DNA from: an uncultured Alphaproteobacteria bacterium
GTDB lineage: Bacteria; Pseudomonadota; Alphaproteobacteria; Rhizobiales; Hyphomicrobiaceae
Length of the DNA: 5,908 nucleotides
Assembly (NCBI GenBank): GCA_937950105.1
Contig: CALFEM010000058.1
Span: 1-5,908 of the forward strand
Direction: 5' to 3'
The position numbers and the translations under genes are program-made. This document shows positions 1-3,527 of this stretch, in pieces. The notes below the pieces were generated by a model that made no database searches, was not told the origin of the DNA, and saw nothing but the letters and a program-made list of their open reading frames with translations. How positions within the stretch are numbered: position 1 is the stretch's first letter; every line of letters starts with the position of its first letter.

Positions 1-358
1 CACGGCCATCGACGAGATCGTCGGCACCGAGGCCCCGAAGTCCGTCACCGGCGTGCGGCTGAAGAACGTCAAGACCGGCATCGTGCACGAGCGCAAGGCG
101 GACGGCGTGTTCATCGCCATCGGTCACGCGCCGGCGACCGAGCTGTTCAAGGGCCAGCTGCCGATGAAGGACAACGGCTACCTCATCACGCAGCCGGACT
201 CGACCGCGACCGGCGTGCCCGGTGTCTATGCGGCCGGCGACGTCAAGGACGAGACCTATCGGCAGGCGGTGACGGCCGCCGGCATGGGTTGCATGGCCGC
301 GCTCGAAGCCGAGAAGTATTTGCACGCAATGGCGAGCCAGCAACAGGCGGCGGAGTAG
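1..358 (+). CDS. trxB: Thioredoxin reductase, C-terminal part (5' end outside window)
   Basis: This flavoenzyme uses NADPH to reduce thioredoxin in the cytoplasm. Only the last 118 codons are visible, read from base 2 and ending in TAG at 356-358. What remains is the end of the NADPH-binding domain followed by the C-terminal FAD-binding segment. The run DGVFIAIGHAPAT and the later GVYAAGDVKDETYRQA (about 217-270) are the family's characteristic blocks; the Asp of AAGDV contacts FAD in this family. The tail TAAGMGCMAALEAEKYL is also typical, and the protein ends soon after it, so the C-terminus looks intact. The redox-active CxxC pair lies upstream of the window and cannot be checked. The GTG at 53 is in frame but is not a real start, because the frame stays open and family-like to the window edge. 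Related pyridine nucleotide-disulphide oxidoreductases are less likely because of the YRQA/TAAG/GC block. Confidence 0.9.
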   Translation, partial: TAIDEIVGTEAPKSVTGVRLKNVKTGIVHERKADGVFIAIGHAPATELFKGQLPMKDNGYLITQPDSTATGVPGVYAAGDVKDETYRQAVTAAGMGCMAALEAEKYLHAMASQQQAAE

Positions 359-381
359 ATACCGCGCGGCAAGGGTCGGGA

Positions 382-1041
382 TCAGCGCATGGCGACCGGC
401 TTGTGCGCGGCCATCGCCCTGGCGAGGCCGGCAAACTCGGCATACGGCAACTGGTCGGCGTAATCCTTGCCGTCCTTCGTCTTGAGGCGGAAGTCCCAAG
501 TCTTCGCTTCGATGTCGGCGGGCGCGGCTTCGGCAATGCGGCGGAACTCCGCTTCCGGCACCTCGAAGACGACGTGCTCGATGCGCACGCAGCCGCCGAT
601 CTTGCGGCGGTCCTTGCAGTCGCTCTGCCTGAGCGCCGACTTGGTCGGAGCGGTTTGCAACGGCGTGCCGAAGTTGGCCTGGAACGGCTCGCGCCACGTA
701 TCGCTCTTGTAGGCGAGCGTGACATAGACCTGATAGCGGCGCTTGCCGGTGCGCTTGTCGTGAAAGCAGCGCAGGAACTGGTCTTCGGGCACCAGACCGA
801 GCAGGCCGCGCTTCTCCTGATGTCCCTTCTCGGTCGAGTAGACGGCGCTCGTTTCGAGCGCATCGTCCTTGACGGTCGCGGTGGCGGCGAAGTGATCCGA
901 ACGGCTCGGCGAAGGCGAGGTCGATTGTGGCGCGGCCAGCGTTGCGCTCCCCGATGCGCCCGTCTCGATGCCGCCTGCCCATCCGCAGAGAGGCAGGAGC
1001 AGCGCAAGCACCGCCGACAGCTCGTGAACCTTGAAACGCAT
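382..1041 (-). CDS. Secreted protein of unknown function, 219 aa
   Basis: I do not recognise this family. The protein starts MRFKVHELSAVLALLLPLCGWAGG, a plausible Sec signal peptide with a short basic N-terminus and a hydrophobic core at residues 9-21; cleavage near residue 22-24 is likely. Cys19 follows LPL, which is a poor lipobox, so a lipoprotein is less likely. Residues 25-50 are a Gly/Ser/Thr/Pro-rich linker. Residues 60-219 look like one compact, charged domain with aromatic-rich stretches (RRYQVYVTLAY at 101-111, VRIEHVVFEVPEAEF at 152-166). Cys92, Cys142 and Cys151 could form a disulphide after export. The ATG at 1041 is chosen because GGGGG lies 4 nt upstream on the coding strand; an in-frame ATG at 1059 would add six residues but has no correctly spaced ribosome site. 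An open extension to 1425 would run antisense through the neighbouring nucleotidase gene. The stop is TGA at 384-382, convergent with trxB; the nucleotidase gene diverges on the other side. Confidence 0.75.
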   Translation of the reverse strand: MRFKVHELSAVLALLLPLCGWAGGIETGASGSATLAAPQSTSPSPSRSDHFAATATVKDDALETSAVYSTEKGHQEKRGLLGLVPEDQFLRCFHDKRTGKRRYQVYVTLAYKSDTWREPFQANFGTPLQTAPTKSALRQSDCKDRRKIGGCVRIEHVVFEVPEAEFRRIAEAAPADIEAKTWDFRLKTKDGKDYADQLPYAEFAGLARAMAAHKPVAMR

Positions 1042-1112
1042 GACGCCCCCGACATCCATCCCCGGCGTGCTATTCACGCTCCGCGCCCGATCAATGCAGC
1101 GGAGTTCGATGC

Positions 1113-1141
1113 ACTGTAGGCTCACGCGCACACATGGACAA
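1113..1141 (-). promoter_or_regulatory. Candidate sigma-70 promoter for the leftward secreted-protein gene
   Basis: On the - strand there is TTGTCC (1141-1136, 4/6 to the -35 consensus), a 17-bp spacer, and TACAGT (1118-1113, 4/6 to the -10 consensus). Transcription would begin near 1106 and give a leader of about 65 nt before the ATG at 1041. The -35 lies inside a small inverted repeat, ATGGA-CAA-TCCAT (1134-1146), which could be an operator or chance. Spacing is ideal but the hexamers are only moderate. I found no comparably good promoter for the rightward nucleotidase gene in the same 151-bp region. Confidence 0.35.
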
Positions 1142-1180
1142 TCCATCCGACGTCGGCACTCGATCACGACGAGCATGCAC

Positions 1181-1186
1181 GGGGGA
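1181..1186 (+). promoter_or_regulatory. Ribosome binding site fixing the nucleotidase start
   Basis: GGGGGA lies 6 nt before the ATG at 1193. It favours this start over the in-frame ATG at 1175 and over an open extension back to 1031, neither of which has such a site. It also puts the twin-arginine motif at the right distance from the N-terminus. Confidence 0.6.
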
Positions 1187-1192
1187 CCAGCG

Positions 1193-2722
1193 ATGAACTC
1201 ACGTCGAGCGTCATTGACACGCCGCGAGGCAATCCGGGCGGCGGTGGCGGCCGGGCTGGTGACGGTGCTGCCAGCGCGGCTCAGGGCCGATGACACGGGC
1301 AACGTCCGCGAGCGCGTCACGCTGGTACTCGTCAACGATCTCGATCGCATGGGCGACGTGAAAGGACGCGGCGGCCACGCCAGGCTCGCGGCGGTGGCGA
1401 AGGCGGAACGCGCGCGCGGCAACACGCTGCTGATTCACGCGGGTGATGCGCTGTCGCCGTCGATCCTGTCCGGCTTCGACAAGGGCTTCCACATCATCGA
1501 GATGCTGAACCGCATCCGTCCCGACGTGTTCACGCCCGGCAATCACGACTTCGACCACGGCGGCGACAATTTTCGCGCGCGCGTACAGCAGGCGGCGTTC
1601 GACGTGGTCGCCGCGAACATCTTCGAGCGCGACGGGCAGCCGGTCGCGAGATTGAAGCCGACGAAGCTGGTGGAGGTCGGCAAGGTGCGCATTGGTTTCG
1701 TCGGCGTCACCACCGAGGAAACGGTGTACCTGTCGAAGCCGGACGACATCGGCTTCAAGCCGGCGGTCGAAATCGCCGCGGAGGTCGCGCGCAGGCTGCG
1801 TGCCGAGGGCGCCGACATCGTCGTGGCGGTGACGCACATCGGCTTCGCCGACGACATGAAGCTGGTGCGCGACGGCGCCGCCGATGTCGTGCTGTCGGGC
1901 CACGACCACAACCTCGTGACGTTCTGGAACGGCAAGGTCGCACTCGTCGAAAGCGCATCGCAGGCCGATTACGTCACGCCGGTCGATCTCGACATCGAGA
2001 TCACGCAAGAGGGTGGCCGCAAGCGCGTCTCGTTCACGCCGACCGTGCGGCCGATCGATACGCGCAGAGTCGAGCCCGATCCCGAGATAGCGGCGATGAT
2101 CGCCGGCTACGAGGCCGAGCTCGACAAGGAGCTTTCGGTCGTCGTCGGCAAAAGCGAAACCCCGCTCGACACACGCTCGTCGCTGATGCGCAGCCAGGAA
2201 ACCGCGTTCGGCAACCTCGTCTGCGATGCCATGCGCGATGCCGTCGCCGCCGACATCTGCATCACCAATGGCGGCGGCGTGCGCGCCAACCGGCAATACG
2301 CGGCGGGCAGCGACATCACGCGCCGCATCGTGCTCGAGGAACTGCCGTTCGGCAACAAGACGGTGCTGCTCGAGGTAAGCGGCAAGACCATCCGCGAGAC
2401 GCTCGAGCACGGCTTCACGGGCGACGGCACGTTTCCGCAGGTCTCCGGGCTCGTCGTTCGCGCGGACCCGGCACGGCCGGCGGGACAGCGCGTCCTCTCC
2501 GTGCTCAAGGACGGCGCGCCGCTCGCCGACGACCAGACCTACAAGCTCGCCACCAACGACTACATGGCGCGCGGCGGCGACGGCTTCGTCGCGCTCAAGT
2601 CGTCGCGCGTGCTCATCGACGCCCTCGCCGGGCAATACATGTCCGGCCACGTCCTCGCCTACATCCGCAAAGCCGGCAGCATCGCCCCGCGCGTGGAGGG
2701 CCGCATCCTGCTGGGTCCCTGA
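1193..2722 (+). CDS. Tat-exported 5'-nucleotidase-type metallophosphatase (UshA-like), 509 aa
   Basis: This is a probable periplasmic two-metal phosphohydrolase of the 5'-nucleotidase/UDP-sugar hydrolase family, releasing phosphate from nucleotides or related esters. The N-terminus carries a Tat signal, TRREAIR at 9-15, then a hydrophobic stretch and likely cleavage after Ala32. The metallophosphatase domain (about 42-290) shows the family motifs in order: ND at 48-49, AGD at 83-85, GNHDFD at 116-121 (supplying the His118/Asp121 pair that matches the catalytic dyad of UshA), TH at 214-215 and GHDH at 236-239. The C-terminal 5'-nucleotidase domain (about 316-500) has NGGGVR at 359-364, ELPFGN at 383-388 and NDYMARGGDGF at 455-465, where Phe465 occupies the usual substrate-stacking aromatic position. 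Length is normal for the family (about 500-550). The first motif reads D-L-D where most members have D-x-H, so one usual metal-ligand His is replaced by Asp51. The SoxB and CpdB relatives share the fold; exact substrate cannot be read from sequence. The gene stands alone, followed by a 210-bp gap. Confidence 0.88.
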   Translation: MNSRRASLTRREAIRAAVAAGLVTVLPARLRADDTGNVRERVTLVLVNDLDRMGDVKGRGGHARLAAVAKAERARGNTLLIHAGDALSPSILSGFDKGFHIIEMLNRIRPDVFTPGNHDFDHGGDNFRARVQQAAFDVVAANIFERDGQPVARLKPTKLVEVGKVRIGFVGVTTEETVYLSKPDDIGFKPAVEIAAEVARRLRAEGADIVVAVTHIGFADDMKLVRDGAADVVLSGHDHNLVTFWNGKVALVESASQADYVTPVDLDIEITQEGGRKRVSFTPTVRPIDTRRVEPDPEIAAMIAGYEAELDKELSVVVGKSETPLDTRSSLMRSQETAFGNLVCDAMRDAVAADICITNGGGVRANRQYAAGSDITRRIVLEELPFGNKTVLLEVSGKTIRETLEHGFTGDGTFPQVSGLVVRADPARPAGQRVLSVLKDGAPLADDQTYKLATNDYMARGGDGFVALKSSRVLIDALAGQYMSGHVLAYIRKAGSIAPRVEGRILLGP

Positions 2723-2794
2723 ACGGACGCTCTCGCCCGCAGCACCCGCGTGCCGATTGCTCCGATCGCGGCGCGAGCATTGCAGCAGCCGTGA

Positions 2795-2824
2795 TTGGGC
2801 AAGAGGGTTCGCGCGTTCTATAAT
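2795..2824 (+). promoter_or_regulatory. Sigma-70 promoter for the CBS-domain gene
   Basis: TTGGGC (2795-2800, 4/6 to consensus) and a perfect TATAAT (2819-2824) are separated by 18 bp. A perfect -10 in such G+C-rich sequence is unlikely by chance. Transcription would start near 2831, giving a leader of about 100 nt before the ATG at 2933. The upstream stretch from the nucleotidase stop (2723) to here contains no gene and no convincing terminator; the best inverted repeat is a weak 5-bp stem, 2758-2762 with 2775-2779. Confidence 0.65.
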
Positions 2825-2852
2825 CACCGCTATCGGCTCGATGGATGGGGCA

Positions 2853-2871
2853 TGGCAGCCGAGCGCTGCCA
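2853..2871 (+). other. Perfect 7-bp hairpin in the leader of the CBS gene
   Basis: TGGCAGC (2853-2859) and GCTGCCA (2865-2871) are exact inverse complements around a 5-nt loop. The hairpin sits about 22 nt after the predicted transcript start and is not followed by a T-run, so it is not a classical terminator. It could stabilise the mRNA 5' end or bind a regulator. I could not match the leader to any riboswitch class I know. Confidence 0.45.
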
Positions 2872-2900
2872 GGAAAGTCGCTCGCCCGACGCGGCGCGCG

Positions 2901-2928
2901 AGACAAAACAATCTGTCTGAGAGGAGAC
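2901..2928 (+). promoter_or_regulatory. Leader segment with competing short stems around the ribosome binding site
   Basis: AGACA (2901-2905) can pair with TGTCT (2914-2918). The same GTCT (2915-2918) can instead pair with AGAC (2925-2928), enclosing most of the Shine-Dalgarno GAGGAG (2921-2926) in a hairpin. The two pairings exclude each other. The ribosome site is strong and lies 6 nt before the ATG at 2933. The stems are only 4-5 bp, so regulatory use is speculative, but the ribosome site itself is secure. Confidence 0.35.
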
Positions 2929-2932
2929 CGCC

Positions 2933-3352
2933 ATGCAGGTGAAGGAAGCCATGCACAAGGGCGTTTACTGGGTCGATCCCACCACCCCGATCAGCGACAT
3001 CGCCCGTCTCATGAAGGACCACAACATCGGCTGCCTGCCGGTCGGTGAGAACGACCGGCTCGTCGGAATGGTGACCGAGCGCGACATCGTCTGCCGCGGC
3101 CTCGCCAACGGGCTCGACCTCAACGAGGCGACGGCCCGCGACGTGATGAGCAAGGGCATCTTCTACACGACCGAGAGCGCCAGCATCGACGATGCGGCGG
3201 CGTTGATGGAAGAGCACCGCGTGCGCCGTCTTCCCGTGATCGACGACCGGAAGCGCATGACGGGAATCCTGAGCCTCGGTGACATGTCGCATGCCGGCGA
3301 GCAGAAACTGAGCGGCGAGGTGCTGAACCGGGCCGGGGCACGCGCCGCCTGA
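2933..3352 (+). CDS. Stand-alone CBS-domain pair protein, 139 aa
   Basis: This small cytoplasmic protein consists almost entirely of two CBS repeats forming one Bateman module, which in characterised relatives binds AMP, ATP, NAD or similar ligands. CBS1 spans about residues 3-57 and ends GMVTERDI (45-52); CBS2 spans about 69-122 and ends GILSLGDM (111-118). Both keep the Thr/Ser and Asp that contact ligand ribose in this superfamily (Thr48/Asp51 and Ser114/Asp117), so both sites may be functional. The tail SGEVLNRAGARAA resembles tails of similar alphaproteobacterial proteins. There is no DNA-binding, kinase or membrane domain, so it probably acts on a partner protein; the partner is not shown here. 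The start is supported by GAGGAG 6 nt upstream. A near-consensus promoter of its own and the 175-bp gap downstream suggest a single-gene transcript. Such proteins are often stress-linked in alphaproteobacteria, but nothing in this sequence proves that. Confidence 0.9.
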   Translation: MQVKEAMHKGVYWVDPTTPISDIARLMKDHNIGCLPVGENDRLVGMVTERDIVCRGLANGLDLNEATARDVMSKGIFYTTESASIDDAAALMEEHRVRRLPVIDDRKRMTGILSLGDMSHAGEQKLSGEVLNRAGARAA

Positions 3353-3390
3353 CGTTGCTGCCGGACACGATGCGGAACCTGACAGAGTGC

Positions 3391-3419
3391 GCGGTGACGC
3401 CAACCCCGGGGGTCGCCGC
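3391..3419 (+). other. Hairpin downstream of the CBS gene
   Basis: GCGGTGAC (3391-3398) pairs with GTCGCCGC (3412-3419) over 8 positions including one G-U, with a 13-nt loop that can pair a little further. It begins 38 nt after the CBS stop. No T-run follows, so it is at best a transcript 3'-end stabiliser or Rho-assisted end point. Confidence 0.3.
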
Positions 3420-3458
3420 GTCGGCTGTGAACGAAACCGCGACTCCGACGGCTGGCGG

Positions 3459-3495
3459 CAAGTGAAAGTCGCGCGAGCCGCGCCGCTTTCGCTTG
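3459..3495 (+). terminator. Long stem-loop between the CBS gene and mrpA; terminator or mrpA leader element
   Basis: The arms 3459-3475 and 3479-3495 form a 17-position stem around a 3-nt AGC loop: 14 Watson-Crick pairs, two G-U pairs (3463/3491 and 3469/3485) and one C-C mismatch (3470/3484). The two wobbles pair only in RNA made from the + strand, which suggests it works in rightward transcripts. It ends 32 nt before the mrpA ATG. There is no T-run after it (AACACTG follows), so it is not a textbook intrinsic terminator. It could end CBS transcription with help from Rho, protect the upstream mRNA 3' end, or be part of an mrpA leader. Confidence 0.45.
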
Positions 3496-3520
3496 AACAC
3501 TGACGCTCGCTTGCTATTCC
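3493..3520 (+). promoter_or_regulatory. Weak candidate promoter for mrpA
   Basis: TTGAAC (3493-3498, 4/6 and with the strong TTGA core) is followed after 16 bp by TATTCC (3515-3520, 3/6). Transcription from here would start at about the ATG (3528) and give a leaderless mRNA, consistent with the lack of any Shine-Dalgarno. The -35 overlaps the end of the 3459-3495 hairpin. The -10 is poor; the real promoter may lie further upstream. Confidence 0.25.
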
Positions 3521-3527
3521 TTGTGCA

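Noticed and set aside
359..381. Possible bidirectional terminator between the convergent trxB and secreted-protein genes
   Set aside because: Only the 8-bp palindrome CCGCGCGG (362-369) is present, with no loop and no T-run.
289..1119. Open frame of 276 codons on the + strand opposite the secreted-protein gene
   Set aside because: It overlaps the end of trxB and has low-complexity Arg/Ala/Gly composition and no signal. The opposite strand has a signal peptide, a start site and a coherent domain.
1031..1192. Upstream in-frame extension of the nucleotidase
   Set aside because: It would overlap the divergent gene's start, lacks a ribosome site, and would bury the twin-arginine signal more than 50 residues from the N-terminus.
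2831..2932. Known riboswitch or small RNA in the CBS leader (for example a TPP-type CTGAGA element)
   Set aside because: CTGAGA occurs at 2917-2922, but none of the other conserved TPP blocks are present, and I see no match to another class.
1211..3403. Open frame of 730 codons on the - strand
   Set aside because: It runs antisense through the nucleotidase, the intergenic promoter region and the CBS gene. Its translation is His/Arg/Asp-rich without domains, as expected for a shadow frame in G+C-rich coding DNA.
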